Assembly: GCA_030539165.1 (NCBI GenBank)
Contig: JAUNSO010000003.1
Span: 1 to 64,000 of the forward strand
DNA length: 64,000 bases
Direction of reading: 5' to 3'
Origin: a bacterium
GTDB taxonomy: Bacteria; Bacillota; Clostridia; Lachnospirales; Lachnospiraceae
In this document: piece by piece, positions 16,733 through 26,206 of the stretch
Layout of the letters: every line of letters starts with the position of its first letter
Position numbering within the stretch: position 1 is the first letter of the stretch
Program-made: the position numbers and the translations under genes
The notes under the pieces: model-generated
What the model was told of the DNA's origin: nothing
The model's database searches: none
Seen by the model: the letters and a program-made list of their open reading frames with translations, nothing else

Positions 16733-18289
16733 ATGAACCAACATCATCAATCATTACGCTTAGAACCTTTTGTACTGCTGTTTTCACTGTGTATGCTGAT
16801 CAGTCTGGCACTAGACGGGACACGTGAGGATCTGTACTCTGGAACCTTTCTCTTTCTGTTTGCTGCCATATTGCTCGGTTCGTGGGCTCTGCGTAAATAT
16901 CTGCCGCTCAACTGGATCACGATCATCATAGGACTTGGTATTCTGGTCAGAATTGCCTATATTCTCTATACTCCTGTTTGGTGCAGACAGCATGATGTGA
17001 TCAATTTTGGAGCAGAAGAAGGACATGCTGCCTATATCGAATATCTGCTGAACAACCATGCCCTGCCGGACTTTGATCCTCGTGAAAAATGGGCTTTCTT
17101 TCAGCCGCCTCTGCATCACATCCTTGCCGCTCTTTGGATCAGGATCAATACAAAGTTTGGGATTCCTCTCCAGCAGGCACAGGAAAATGTACAGGTGCTG
17201 ACTCTGTTTTATACCAGCACCATCTCCATCATTTCCTATTACATTTTCAAAGAATTTCAGTTGAAAAAATGGGGCATGCGGATTGCCTGTATGGTTATGG
17301 CGTTTTCCCCCGTATTTATATTGATGTCAGGCAGTATTAATAATGATGCTCTCTGTATCTCACTGCAGGTGACAGCGCTCTACTTTGCCATCAAATGGTA
17401 TCAGGAACCCAGACTGTGGTCAGTCATCCTCACTGCTGTCAGCATCGGCGGCGCCGCCATGGCAAAGCTGTCCGGTGTATCGGTCGCGCTGGCAATCGGT
17501 GTTTTATTCCTGCTCAGACTGCTGACACCTCCTGCTGATGTGGCTTCTGCTGATAACACAACCGTAAAACATTTTCAGTGGAAGTATCTGGGGCGAAATA
17601 TCCTGTTTTATCTCAAACAAATCATAGTCTTTTTCCTTATTTGCGTTCCACTGGCTTTATGGTCTCCCATTAGAAACAAGGTGTTATTTAATGTTCCTTT
17701 TTTCTATACTCCGGCTGTCGGCGAGGGCTTGGAGCAATATTCACTGTTTCAGCGGCTGTTCGATCTGCGTCTGAGCAGTGTCTTTCCTGCCATGATCAAT
17801 AACGGAGATGCCTATGACGAATACAACATCCTGCTGGCACTGATCAAGACCTCTCTATTTGGGGAATACAATCTGGCTGCAGAAAATCCGTTTGTCAATC
17901 CGTTTTGCATCCTTCTTTTCATAACAGCTGTCATACTGGCAGCGGCAGCATTTGCTGCAACGATATACTTTATTTTCAGCAAGCGCTCTATGCTGTCCTT
18001 TGAATGGAAATTATTTTTAGGTGTTTTCTATGTATCACAATTACTCGTCTATCTTATGTTCGTATTCAAACAGCAGTATTTCAGTTCACAGGACATCCGT
18101 TACATTGCCGGCATCCTCGTACCGGAAGCGCTGTTTCTCGGCATTCTGGCTGATAAGCTGAACCCTGCCGAGGATACAGTCTCTGTCATCAGCTCGAGAA
18201 CCCAGAGCTTTGCATTTTTCACACTGCTCACCTGTACCGAGCTCTATGCGCTGTGTGCCTTTGGCATTTATATCGGGATCGGACTGTAA
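16733..18289 (+). CDS. GT39/ArnT-like membrane glycosyltransferase
   Basis: 518 residues from the ATG at 16733, which has AGGAGA seven nt upstream; 37 open codons before it lack a ribosome site. About eleven membrane helices. The first large loop carries acidic residues (EEGHAAYIEYL) and FFQPPLHHILAALW, the arrangement seen in dolichyl-phosphate-mannose-type (PMT_2) glycosyltransferases, which use polyprenyl-phosphate sugars outside the membrane. The acceptor (protein, teichoic acid or glycan) is unknown. It stands alone: divergent from the PurF-like gene and convergent with sigF, with a 20-nt gap at its 3' end and no clear terminator. Confidence 0.75.
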   Translation: MNQHHQSLRLEPFVLLFSLCMLISLALDGTREDLYSGTFLFLFAAILLGSWALRKYLPLNWITIIIGLGILVRIAYILYTPVWCRQHDVINFGAEEGHAAYIEYLLNNHALPDFDPREKWAFFQPPLHHILAALWIRINTKFGIPLQQAQENVQVLTLFYTSTISIISYYIFKEFQLKKWGMRIACMVMAFSPVFILMSGSINNDALCISLQVTALYFAIKWYQEPRLWSVILTAVSIGGAAMAKLSGVSVALAIGVLFLLRLLTPPADVASADNTTVKHFQWKYLGRNILFYLKQIIVFFLICVPLALWSPIRNKVLFNVPFFYTPAVGEGLEQYSLFQRLFDLRLSSVFPAMINNGDAYDEYNILLALIKTSLFGEYNLAAENPFVNPFCILLFITAVILAAAAFAATIYFIFSKRSMLSFEWKLFLGVFYVSQLLVYLMFVFKQQYFSSQDIRYIAGILVPEALFLGILADKLNPAEDTVSVISSRTQSFAFFTLLTCTELYALCAFGIYIGIGL

Positions 18290-18309
18290 TCGGTTTCGAT
18301 ACCCGGCAT

Positions 18310-19032
18310 CTAGATCAGGCTTCTCATGCGCAGCAGTATTTTCTTTTCCAGACGGCTCACCTGTACCTGGCTGATTCCCATCTCATCTGCCACCTCTGTC
18401 TGTGTTCTGTTATAGAAATACCGTAACAGGATCAATCGTCGTTCCATCGTTTCCAAATGCTCAATCAGCTGTTTTAAAACCATGTGATTCAGGAGCTGAT
18501 CGGTCTCTTTGTCCCCGCTCTCTGTTGCCGCAACCTTATCGATCAGGTAGATCTGACTACCGTCATTTCCATGAATGGGCTTGTAGATAGACTCTACCTC
18601 TACGTTTGCCTCAGTTGCCATGATGACCTCCTCCACAGTGAGCTCTGTTTCTGCTGCTATTTCCTGCAGTGTGGCATCTCTTCCCAGCCGACAGGTCAGC
18701 CTCTCAGCTGCATGCTTGACCTTCCAGCCGTTTTCCTTAATAGAGCGGCTGACCTTGACCATCCCGTCATCCCTTAAAAAACGCTTGATTTCTCCCTGTA
18801 TCATCGGTACGGCGTATGTGGAGAACTTCACATCAAAGGAGCAATCAAACTTGTCTATTGCTTTCATGAGTCCGATGACCCCCACCTGAAACAGATCCTC
18901 TGCTTCCTGTCCGCGATTCAAAAATCTTCTGACAATACAGTGTACCAGTCCCAGATTTCCTTCTATCAGTTCCTCTCTCGCTTCTTTATCCCCTTGGTGT
19001 GACTTCTCAATCAAGGCAGCTAAGTCGCTCAT
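18310..19032 (-). CDS. sigF: RNA polymerase sporulation sigma factor F
   Basis: 240 residues. Region 2 (DLFQVGVIGLMKAIDKFD, then FSTYAVPMIQGEIKRFLRDDG) and region 4 (EVADEMGISQVQVSRLEKKIL) are intact. It is identified as sigma F, the first forespore-specific factor, by its place as third gene of spoIIAA-spoIIAB-sigF. GGATGGAG lies five nt before the ATG. The start overlaps spoIIAB by 26 nt, which couples factor and anti-factor synthesis. Confidence 0.97.
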   Translation of the reverse strand: MSDLAALIEKSHQGDKEAREELIEGNLGLVHCIVRRFLNRGQEAEDLFQVGVIGLMKAIDKFDCSFDVKFSTYAVPMIQGEIKRFLRDDGMVKVSRSIKENGWKVKHAAERLTCRLGRDATLQEIAAETELTVEEVIMATEANVEVESIYKPIHGNDGSQIYLIDKVAATESGDKETDQLLNHMVLKQLIEHLETMERRLILLRYFYNRTQTEVADEMGISQVQVSRLEKKILLRMRSLI

Positions 19033-19474
19033 CTACTCCATCCTTTATATGATACACTTCATTCAGTTTTTTCGTCATATGTACTCTGGTTCCAACTCCA
19101 GGTCCTGACTGCACCGTCAGAGTATCCATAAATGCCTGCATAAAGGCAAACCCCATGCCCGAACGTTCCAGATCAGGTCTGGTTGTATAGAGTGGTTCCA
19201 TGGCACGTCCCACATTCAGCATCCCCTTTCCTTCGTCAACGATCGTGACCTGCAGCAGATCATCTTCGATTTCTGCCATCATAACGATCGTGCCCTCTTC
19301 CTCCGGATACCCGTGAATAATTGCATTGGTCACGGCCTCTGATACTGCCGTCTTGACATCCGCAACCTCCTCCAGTGTCGGATTCATGCCCGACATGAAT
19401 GCAGCGATGGCAACTCGTGCAAATCCTTCATTCACTGATTTGCTTAAAAACTCCAGTTTCATTTGATTTGTCAT
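19007..19474 (-). CDS. spoIIAB: Anti-sigma F factor, serine kinase
   Basis: 155 residues, slightly longer than the usual 146 because of a C-terminal extension into sigF. A GHKL ATPase fold is shown by the N-box EAVTNAIIHGYP, G1 box DEGKGM and G2 region RSGMGFAFMQ. SpoIIAB binds and silences sigma F and phosphorylates SpoIIAA. Its start overlaps the spoIIAA stop by 4 nt. Confidence 0.97.
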   Translation of the reverse strand: MTNQMKLEFLSKSVNEGFARVAIAAFMSGMNPTLEEVADVKTAVSEAVTNAIIHGYPEEEGTIVMMAEIEDDLLQVTIVDEGKGMLNVGRAMEPLYTTRPDLERSGMGFAFMQAFMDTLTVQSGPGVGTRVHMTKKLNEVYHIKDGVDERLSCLD

Positions 19475-19806
19475 TGATCATTCCCTCCATGATTATCTTC
19501 TTCCACTACCTCTATAACTTTATGTAAACCAGATATCTTAAAGATCCTTCGCAAACCGCCATTTACATGGATGGCCAGTACCTTTCCCCCCAGGATCTCC
19601 ATCTTTTTATAACGGCCCATAATGACCCCGATGCCTGAGCTGTCCATAAATTCTGTAATGCCAAAGTCAAAAATAACATGTGATATCTCTCTTCTCTCAA
19701 TGTACCTGTCTGCAGTTTCCCTGATTCTTCTCGCCTGATGGTGATCCACCTCTCTCGGCATTCGTATCATCAAACACGATTTTACGACCTGAAATTCCTC
19801 ATTCAT
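19471..19806 (-). CDS. spoIIAA: Anti-anti-sigma F factor
   Basis: 111 residues with the STAS fold. The phospho-acceptor motif is MDSSGIGVIMGRYK, whose second Ser corresponds to Ser58 of Bacillus SpoIIAA. When dephosphorylated by SpoIIE it captures SpoIIAB and releases sigma F. First gene of the spoIIA operon; GGATAGGAAGAG precedes the ATG. No clear sigma-H promoter was seen in the short upstream gap, which also holds the terminator of the TPR gene. Confidence 0.96.
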   Translation of the reverse strand: MNEEFQVVKSCLMIRMPREVDHHQARRIRETADRYIERREISHVIFDFGITEFMDSSGIGVIMGRYKKMEILGGKVLAIHVNGGLRRIFKISGLHKVIEVVEEDNHGGNDQ

Positions 19807-19847
19807 ACTCTTCCTATCCCTTCTGCTTGAACATTTTTTCTATAATA

Positions 19848-19880
19848 CAAAAAAAAGACAAGGACGTTTTGTCCATGTCT
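19848..19880 (-). terminator. Terminator of the FapA-TPR operon
   Basis: Minus strand: AGACATGGAC, loop AAAAC, GTCCTTGTCT, then at least six T. The stem has one internal mismatch. Confidence 0.8.
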
Positions 19881-19904
19881 TCTTTCGTATCTTATACCGC
19901 CTTT

Positions 19905-21332
19905 TTAACCTTCGTAATCTCCTTCTGTACTGTTGCCTGCCTCTGATGAGATAAATCCCTTCGAACTTGCTGCAATATCTGTGTCCGGGAATTTTTCGAT
20001 TACAAGCTTGTACAATTCATCTGCCTTGTCCTGATTGCCGGAATTCCGATATGCATGTGCCAGATTATAGAGTGCACTTCCGTTTGTTTCATCCAGATCC
20101 CAGGCCTTTGTCAATTCTGTAATCGCTGTCTCGTTATCGCTGGCATTGAGTGCCTCCAGTCCCTGATCATAATAAGACGTAGCTGCCGTAGCCTGTACAG
20201 CCTCCTTCAACAAGGTATGCAGCTTGATAAATGACTGTGAAGCTGTTGTCAGATATTCCTCATCGATCTGTTCCAGAAGATCCATCACGGCAACTGCGTC
20301 ATCCGGATTCTGAATATAGGCATCTGCCGCATCCGCCAACAGATCCGCTGCCTGTGCCACACCGGTGTCCCCTGTCAGTTCTTCGATCTGTGCTGCCTGA
20401 TCCTCATTTTGTGTCCTCAGTGTATCGATTGCCTCCTCCAGCTCCAGCTTGGAGGCCTTTTCCGCAGTCAGTTCCTCACTGACCTTTTTGAATTTCTCAT
20501 CATTTTTATCTGTCTCAATACCGACTCGTGCCGGCAGGATCAGAAACCACGCAATCGCCACTCCGATCACGATACCGATCACGATATTGATGACACTGGA
20601 AAATGCAGGTCCTTCCTTGACATACATCGGCTGTATAATCGTATCATTGCCGCTTTGATAGGAAAGCACATCCTCCTGGTTCTTCTTGCGCTTTGTCTGC
20701 AGATGCTCATCGCGTTCACGCAGCATCGTGTTGACTTCCTTCAGATATCGAAGAGTCGTTGTATTATTGGAATCAATCTGAATCGCCCTGTACAGTGTTC
20801 TTCTGGCCTTGTCCCAGTCCTCGCTGTTGATATAGAGCAGAGCCAGCAGCTGATAACCACAGATCAGTTTCGGATTGATGGACAATACCTTTTTCAGCTG
20901 AATGATAGCCAGGTCATTGCTGCCCTGATAGCAGTATGCCAGTGCCTGATTGTATTTTTTGATTGTCTGATTGATGGTATCTAACTTTGTCGGGTTCGTC
21001 TGTATCGCGCTCAGATAATCATCTGCAATATTTTTCTTGCTTTGCAGATTCTTGCTGATGACCCACTCACTAAAGGCTGATACTGCTTCACCCATCTCAA
21101 AATAGACCAGTCCCAAAAGGTTTCTGGCCTGTGTATTATTCTTATTGAATTTTAAGCTCTGACGCAGACTTTCGACCGCACCGGATAAGTCTCTGACGCT
21201 TGCCTTTTCAAGTGCATCATTGTAACATCTGTTCGAAGAATAGATAATCTTCTTATAGACAGTTACATCTGTTCCGCACCCTGTACAGTAATTCTTTTCA
21301 GACAAACGACAGCCGCATACAAAACATTTCAT
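19905..21332 (-). CDS. Zinc-ribbon, single-TM, TPR protein
   Basis: 475 residues. An N-terminal zinc ribbon has CFVCGC then CTGCG. Cytosolic TPR repeats (about 35-205) include ALEKASVRDLSGAVESLRQSL and DWDKARRTLYRAIQI. One membrane helix lies at about 247-268, followed by a coiled coil (about 275-320) and a second TPR group outside the cell (about 385-465). The architecture suggests a scaffold linking cytosolic and extracellular partners; no enzyme motif is present. The ATG overlaps the stop of the small upstream gene (ATGA), so it is coupled to it and to the FapA gene. Confidence 0.85.
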   Translation of the reverse strand: MKCFVCGCRLSEKNYCTGCGTDVTVYKKIIYSSNRCYNDALEKASVRDLSGAVESLRQSLKFNKNNTQARNLLGLVYFEMGEAVSAFSEWVISKNLQSKKNIADDYLSAIQTNPTKLDTINQTIKKYNQALAYCYQGSNDLAIIQLKKVLSINPKLICGYQLLALLYINSEDWDKARRTLYRAIQIDSNNTTTLRYLKEVNTMLRERDEHLQTKRKKNQEDVLSYQSGNDTIIQPMYVKEGPAFSSVINIVIGIVIGVAIAWFLILPARVGIETDKNDEKFKKVSEELTAEKASKLELEEAIDTLRTQNEDQAAQIEELTGDTGVAQAADLLADAADAYIQNPDDAVAVMDLLEQIDEEYLTTASQSFIKLHTLLKEAVQATAATSYYDQGLEALNASDNETAITELTKAWDLDETNGSALYNLAHAYRNSGNQDKADELYKLVIEKFPDTDIAASSKGFISSEAGNSTEGDYEG

Positions 21333-21475
21333 ATTTCCTTGTCCTTTGCCTCTTTGATCATACTCATGAGCACATCCGTCATATCTGTCAGATCATGGTT
21401 ATATATTGCATCCTCTGCGTCTTCTACTTCAAGACTGGGATGGAATTTCTTCAGTTCCTCTTCAAAATTAATCAC
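21329..21475 (-). CDS. Small acidic protein, 48 residues, between FapA and TPR genes
   Basis: The frame starts at GTG 21475 with GGGAG eight nt upstream and ends in a TGA that overlaps the next gene's ATG (ATGA). The product begins MINFEEELKKFHPSL, then has an acidic helix (EVEDAEDAIYNHDLTDM) and a C-terminal helix ending KEAKDKEI. There is no signal peptide or membrane segment. The ribosome site, coupling and helical composition make it a probable gene. The function is unknown; an adaptor for the neighbouring TPR or FapA protein is a guess from position. Confidence 0.65.
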   Translation of the reverse strand: MINFEEELKKFHPSLEVEDAEDAIYNHDLTDMTDVLMSMIKEAKDKEI

Positions 21476-21502
21476 TTTACTCACTCCCAAACAAATCTAT
21501 TC

Positions 21503-22897
21503 TCAAACAGTCAGTGCCCTGACAGCTACTCCTGACTGCATGTGATCTCTGTAAAACTCCGTATAGCTGAAATCACTTGCAAGCTCCTTCACCTGATCAT
21601 CAATGATCACCTTGGTTCCGGCATACGCCTGATGATTGACCTTCACTGTCGCATTCTGTGCCATTTTAATGGTTTCTGCAATCTTGTCCAGCTCTTCCTT
21701 TGCACGCTCTATCATTTTATATTCTCTGGCTATTTTCTTCTTTGCCTGTGAGATTTTTGCAAGGATACTGCCCTCGTTCATAATGTCGCGCTTTTCCTGC
21801 TCCAGCACTGCCTGCTCTGCCTTTGCCTTCTCGATACTTGCCTCAGCCATGGAAATCTTCACTGCCAGCATATGCTCTCTGTTTTTCAGAGTGTCATTGA
21901 CTCCGGCTGCTACGATTGTTTTCAGACCGACATCATTTCCGATCTCTGCACTGGTGATTCCGGCGACAGCATAAATATTACCGCCGACAATATTGCCTCT
22001 TTTTCCGGTTACCGTCACATAGCCGCCTGCCTTGACATTACAGTTCATGATAACATTTGCCTGAACATTGCCGTCTGCCTCAACTGTCGTATATTCTATA
22101 AAATCTGCATAAACATTGCCGCCTGCCGTAATCTTTGCCTTCTGACCGCCCTGCATGCCCTTACGGATCACTATATCTCCGTTTGCAGTCAGCTTGGCTG
22201 CCTCCACGTGTCCGCCTATGGTAATGCTCTTTGTCGCACGGATCTCTACACCGGACTCCACATTGCCCGAAACAATGACATCTCCGCGAAAATCAATCCT
22301 GCCGGTGATCAGGTCCACATCACCCCGCACCTCATAGACATCCTTTACCTCCAGATAGTATTCCTTATACTCTACCTTGCCTTCAATGGTAGCCGTATAG
22401 ATCAATCCGTCTTCAGACCGTTCAAATCCACGGCCACGCAGTACCGGCAGATCCCTTGCCGGCTTCGGCTTGGTCACTCTGCCTCTGATATCGGTTCCCT
22501 GCTCACCCTGAACAGGTGGATGATAGATTGCCAAAACATCACCAATGGTAATGTTCTGAATCAGACTCATACTCTGATAGTCCACAGAACCATCTGAACG
22601 GATGACCGGTCTTCTGGCAATGTCCTCTGAGTTAAACTTGAACTCATAGTATCCATTGGTTCCGTTTACGATCTCCGTCCCCTCAGCCACCTTGACTTCG
22701 CGTAAGTATACACCTTTTTTGGTCATGGCTTCAATATTAGAATATATAACACCCGATATTATACCATATCTTTTCAGATATTCTATGACCTGCTCACTGG
22801 TATAGCTCTCCCCTGGTCCGGGCGCGCCTAAAAAGAGGTATGCTGACATATTATCGGGTGCAATTTTTACATAGGTTGAAGTGCTGAGTTCCGGCAT
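21503..22897 (-). CDS. FapA / DUF342 family protein
   Basis: 464 residues. An N-terminal helical part is followed by the DUF342 core: GDVLAIYHPPVQGEQGTDIRG and then a beta-helix of repeated V.G.V strands (about 150-330, such as RGDVDLITGRIDFRGDVIVSGNV, GGHVEAA, AGGNVYADFIEY). A coiled coil follows (about 345-425), then a small C-terminal domain. Members called FapA affect flagellar or chemoreceptor localisation in some bacteria; here no flagellar gene is adjacent, so the role is open. GGAGGT lies eight nt before the ATG. First gene of an operon with the 48-residue protein and the TPR protein. Confidence 0.88.
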   Translation of the reverse strand: MPELSTSTYVKIAPDNMSAYLFLGAPGPGESYTSEQVIEYLKRYGIISGVIYSNIEAMTKKGVYLREVKVAEGTEIVNGTNGYYEFKFNSEDIARRPVIRSDGSVDYQSMSLIQNITIGDVLAIYHPPVQGEQGTDIRGRVTKPKPARDLPVLRGRGFERSEDGLIYTATIEGKVEYKEYYLEVKDVYEVRGDVDLITGRIDFRGDVIVSGNVESGVEIRATKSITIGGHVEAAKLTANGDIVIRKGMQGGQKAKITAGGNVYADFIEYTTVEADGNVQANVIMNCNVKAGGYVTVTGKRGNIVGGNIYAVAGITSAEIGNDVGLKTIVAAGVNDTLKNREHMLAVKISMAEASIEKAKAEQAVLEQEKRDIMNEGSILAKISQAKKKIAREYKMIERAKEELDKIAETIKMAQNATVKVNHQAYAGTKVIIDDQVKELASDFSYTEFYRDHMQSGVAVRALTV

Positions 22898-22940
22898 ACC
22901 GTCATACCTCCATCATGATCGGAAAATCCATTCTTTAATC

Positions 22941-22969
22941 ATTCTATCACGAATCTGCACGCTTCGCAA
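22941..22969 (-). promoter_or_regulatory. Sigma-A promoter of the FapA operon
   Basis: Minus strand: TTGCGA (22969-22964), 17 bp, TAGAAT (22946-22941). The start would be near 22934, 37 nt before the ATG. Confidence 0.6.
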
Positions 22970-22976
22970 TCTGCTA

Positions 22977-25733
22977 TCAACCATAAATTTCTATTCGTTT
23001 CGACTTATTTAATTGCTCCAGACGCTCTCTTACCTTCTCCAGCATCGGAGTATACTTGAGCAGCTTATCCATTTCAGCGTCTACCTTTGCCTTAGGAGCC
23101 TTTTCCGTAAAGTTTTTATTATTCAGCATTCCATTCACGCGATCGATTTCTGCCATAAGGCGCTTCTCTTCTTTTTTCAGACGTTCAATCTCCTGTGTTA
23201 TGTCAACCAATTCGGCAAATGGCATATAAATAACTGCGTTTTCAAGAACAACGGATACTGCATCATCATCAATGCCGCTTCTGTCCTCTTTGATTTCCAC
23301 ATCACTTGCATATGCCAGTGATGCAAAGAACAGCTTGCCATTTGTAAAGGTATCCTTTACATACTTACTCTTGGTTACAATATAGACATGGGCTTTCTTA
23401 CTGGGTGCCACATTCATCTCAGCTCTGACATTTCTGATGCCTCGTACAGCTTCCTTGATGGTCTCAATAGAAGCAGCGTCCTCTGCATAGTTCCATTCCT
23501 TCTTATATAATGGCCATGAAGATATCATAATGGATTCTTCTTCATTCTGCAGTGTACAGAAGATTTCTTCTGTAACAAACGGCATATATGGGTGCAGCAG
23601 CTTCAGTGCGTTGATCAGAACCGTCTTCAGTGTCCACAATGCTGCAACCTGAGATGCGGCATCTGTCTCCTCTTTGCTGTACAGACGCGGCTTAACCATC
23701 TCAATATACCAGTCACAGAATTCATCCCAGATAAAGTCATATACCTTCTGAACAGCAATACCCAGTTCATAGGCTTCCATATTGTCTGTCACCTCTTGAA
23801 TGACATCATTTAATTTAGAAATGATCCATTTGTCTACAGGCTGCAGCTGATCTGCAGACAGATTTGCCGGTACTGCTTTTCCTTCCATATTCATCATGAT
23901 AAAGCGGCTTGCATTCCAAACCTTATTTGCAAAATTGCGGTTTGCCTCCACTTTTTCATAATAAAAACGCATATCATTTCCGGGTGCATTGCCTGTAATC
24001 AGAGTCAGCCGGAGTGCATCTGCACCATACTGGCTGATGATCTCCAGAGGGTCAATGCCATTGCCTAGGGATTTACTCATCTTGCGCCCCTGTGAGTCAC
24101 GGATCAGGCCATGAATCAGTACCGTATGGAACGGTGATCTGTCCATATGCTCGATTCCTGAAAATACCATTCTGATGACCCAGAAGAAGATAATATCATA
24201 CCCTGTTACAAGTACATCTGTCGGGTAGAAATAGTCAAGGTCTTCTGTTTTCTCTGGCCAGCCCAATGTGGAGAAGGGCCAGAGTGCTGAGGAAAACCAT
24301 GTATCCAGTGTATCTTCATCCTGCTTCATGGTAGTACAGCCACACTTGGGACACTTGTCCGGTGCTTCCCCGGATACCACGATCTCTCCACAGTCTGCAC
24401 AGTAATAAGCTGGGATTCTGTGACCCCACCACAGCTGGCGGCTGATACACCAGTCTCTGATATTTTCAAGCCAGTGTAAATAGATCTTATCAAAGCGCTC
24501 CGGAACAAACTTCAGCTCACCCAGTTCGGATTTCTCACCTGCACGTGTTGCACGCAGTACCTCGATAGCAGGCTTTGCCAGTTCTTCCATGGCTACGAAC
24601 CACTGCTGTTTTGCCATCGGCTCGATGGTCGTCTTGCAGCGGTCATGTGTTCCTACATTATGAGAATGCTCCTCGATCTTCTCAAGGAGTCCGAGTGTCT
24701 GCAGATCCTCAACCATCTGCTTTCTGGCCGCATAGCGCTCCAGTCCCTGATAGCGTCCACCCTTCTCGTTAATCGTTGCATCATCATTTAATACATTGAT
24801 CAGTTCCAGATCATGGCGCTTTCCAACTTCAAAATCATTCGGATCGTGTGCCGGAGTAATCTTCACAACGCCGGTACCAAATTCCTGATCTACATACGCA
24901 TCTGCAATCACAGGAATCTCCTTATTCACTAACGGCAGAATGACAGTTTTGCCTACCAGTGTCTGATAACGGTCATCCTCCGGATTCACAGCTAAGGCTG
25001 TATCTCCTAACATCGTCTCCGGTCTGGTTGTCGCAACGATTACATATTGAGAAGCATCGGCCTCTGCAGAAGCCACACCCTTTAAAGCTGCTTCTGCCGC
25101 AGGCGTACCTGCAATTGGATATTTAATATGCCAGAAATGACCTGCCTGTTCCTCATGCTCTACTTCTGCATCGGAAATAGTCGTCTGGCATACAGGACAC
25201 CAGTTTACAATCCGGTTGCCCTTATAAATCAATCCCTTTTTATAAAGCTTAATAAATACTTCCTCAACAGCTGCTGAACAGCCCTCATCCATCGTAAAGC
25301 GTTCTCTGTCCCAGTCACATGAGGAGCCCATCTTCTTTAGCTGCTCTACAATCGTGTGACCGTATTCCTCACGCCACTCCCAGGTTCTCTTTAAAAAGCC
25401 GTCACGACCAAGCTCAGCCTTGTCAATCCCCTCTTTTCGCAGAGCCTCCGTTACCTTGACCTCCGTAGAAATGGCTGCATGGTCAGTTCCCGGTACCCAC
25501 AGTGCATTATAGCCCTGCATTCTCTTGAAGCGAATCAATATATCCTGCATGGTAGAGTCAAATGCATGTCCCATGTGCAGCTTACCTGTAATATTCGGAG
25601 GCGGCATCACAATCGTAAACGGTTTCTTGCTTCTGTCTGCCTCCGCATGAAAATATTTCTTTTCCATCCACTTTTGATAAAGTCTGTCTTCCAGACCATG
25701 CGGATCATAGGTTTTTGCTAATTCTTTACTCAT
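22977..25733 (-). CDS. valS: Valyl-tRNA synthetase
   Basis: 918 residues, full family length. The class I signatures are both present: HMGH in [10 protein letters not shown] near residue 54 and KMSKS in [10 protein letters not shown]. The inserted CP1 editing domain, zinc-binding Cys pairs (CPVC, CADC, CPKCGC) and the C-terminal tRNA-binding coiled coil ([21 protein letters not shown]) are visible. It charges tRNA-Val and edits Thr mischarging. The ATG at 25733 was chosen because AAAGGA precedes it at a good distance; an in-frame ATG three codons earlier has no room for one. Controlled by the T-box leader upstream. Confidence 0.98.
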   Translation of the reverse strand: MSKELAKTYDPHGLEDRLYQKWMEKKYFHAEADRSKKPFTIVMPPPNITGKLHMGHAFDSTMQDILIRFKRMQGYNALWVPGTDHAAISTEVKVTEALRKEGIDKAELGRDGFLKRTWEWREEYGHTIVEQLKKMGSSCDWDRERFTMDEGCSAAVEEVFIKLYKKGLIYKGNRIVNWCPVCQTTISDAEVEHEEQAGHFWHIKYPIAGTPAAEAALKGVASAEADASQYVIVATTRPETMLGDTALAVNPEDDRYQTLVGKTVILPLVNKEIPVIADAYVDQEFGTGVVKITPAHDPNDFEVGKRHDLELINVLNDDATINEKGGRYQGLERYAARKQMVEDLQTLGLLEKIEEHSHNVGTHDRCKTTIEPMAKQQWFVAMEELAKPAIEVLRATRAGEKSELGELKFVPERFDKIYLHWLENIRDWCISRQLWWGHRIPAYYCADCGEIVVSGEAPDKCPKCGCTTMKQDEDTLDTWFSSALWPFSTLGWPEKTEDLDYFYPTDVLVTGYDIIFFWVIRMVFSGIEHMDRSPFHTVLIHGLIRDSQGRKMSKSLGNGIDPLEIISQYGADALRLTLITGNAPGNDMRFYYEKVEANRNFANKVWNASRFIMMNMEGKAVPANLSADQLQPVDKWIISKLNDVIQEVTDNMEAYELGIAVQKVYDFIWDEFCDWYIEMVKPRLYSKEETDAASQVAALWTLKTVLINALKLLHPYMPFVTEEIFCTLQNEEESIMISSWPLYKKEWNYAEDAASIETIKEAVRGIRNVRAEMNVAPSKKAHVYIVTKSKYVKDTFTNGKLFFASLAYASDVEIKEDRSGIDDDAVSVVLENAVIYMPFAELVDITQEIERLKKEEKRLMAEIDRVNGMLNNKNFTEKAPKAKVDAEMDKLLKYTPMLEKVRERLEQLNKSKRIEIYG

Positions 25734-25804
25734 TTTCTCCATCCTTTCTATCGCAGTGCGATCTTCGCAGCACGTTTATATGACAGGAGTTTTCCTAATC
25801 ATAT

Positions 25805-26146
25805 AAAAAACGCCCTTCACTGTCATCTACAGTAAAGGGCGTAATCATCAATTACACGGTACCACCTTTATTCAGACAGGCTGTATCAGTCTGTCCCTCA
25901 GTGTCGTTTATCCGGCAGGCTATCCTGACGCGGCATACCGACGGTTTGTTAACGGAAACCAAGCGTGTACTCCTATCTCACTGACATGATAGACCGATCT
26001 GGTCAATGCCTTCAAAGTACCGATTCAAAAGCTACATTCCACATATCTTTCTTCAGGCGGTCTCTCAGCCGGTGAACTGCCTTCTCTGGTAAGAGTATAT
26101 GTGTACTCCTCTTTCTCACTATCTTTTACCTATTCATGCGTTATTG
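25805..26146 (-). promoter_or_regulatory. T-box leader of valS (valine specifier)
   Basis: The antiterminator T-box GGTGGTACCGTG lies at 25866-25855. The competing terminator stem (25841-25811, CGCCCTTTACTGT with ACAGTGAAGGGCG) is followed by six T at 25810-25805. In stem I, ACATAT pairs with ATATGT just beside a loop reading GGAATGTAGC; the codon GTA (26035-26033) is in the specifier position, which fits valine. The distal-loop motif CTGAGAG is present. Uncharged tRNA-Val should favour read-through into valS. Confidence 0.93.
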
Positions 26147-26152
26147 TTAATT

Positions 26153-26181
26153 ATCATAAAACACACCTATTTCTTTGTCAA
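26153..26181 (-). promoter_or_regulatory. Sigma-A promoter of valS
   Basis: Minus strand: perfect TTGACA (26181-26176), 17 bp, TATGAT (26158-26153). It lies only 25 nt past the stop of the sugar kinase gene. Confidence 0.85.
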
Positions 26182-26206
26182 GAATTATTTACTGGTCTCT
26201 TGCCGT

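Noticed and set aside
21872..22597. 241-codon plus-strand frame opposite the FapA gene
   Set aside because: Cys/His/Ile-rich shadow of the beta-helix repeats.
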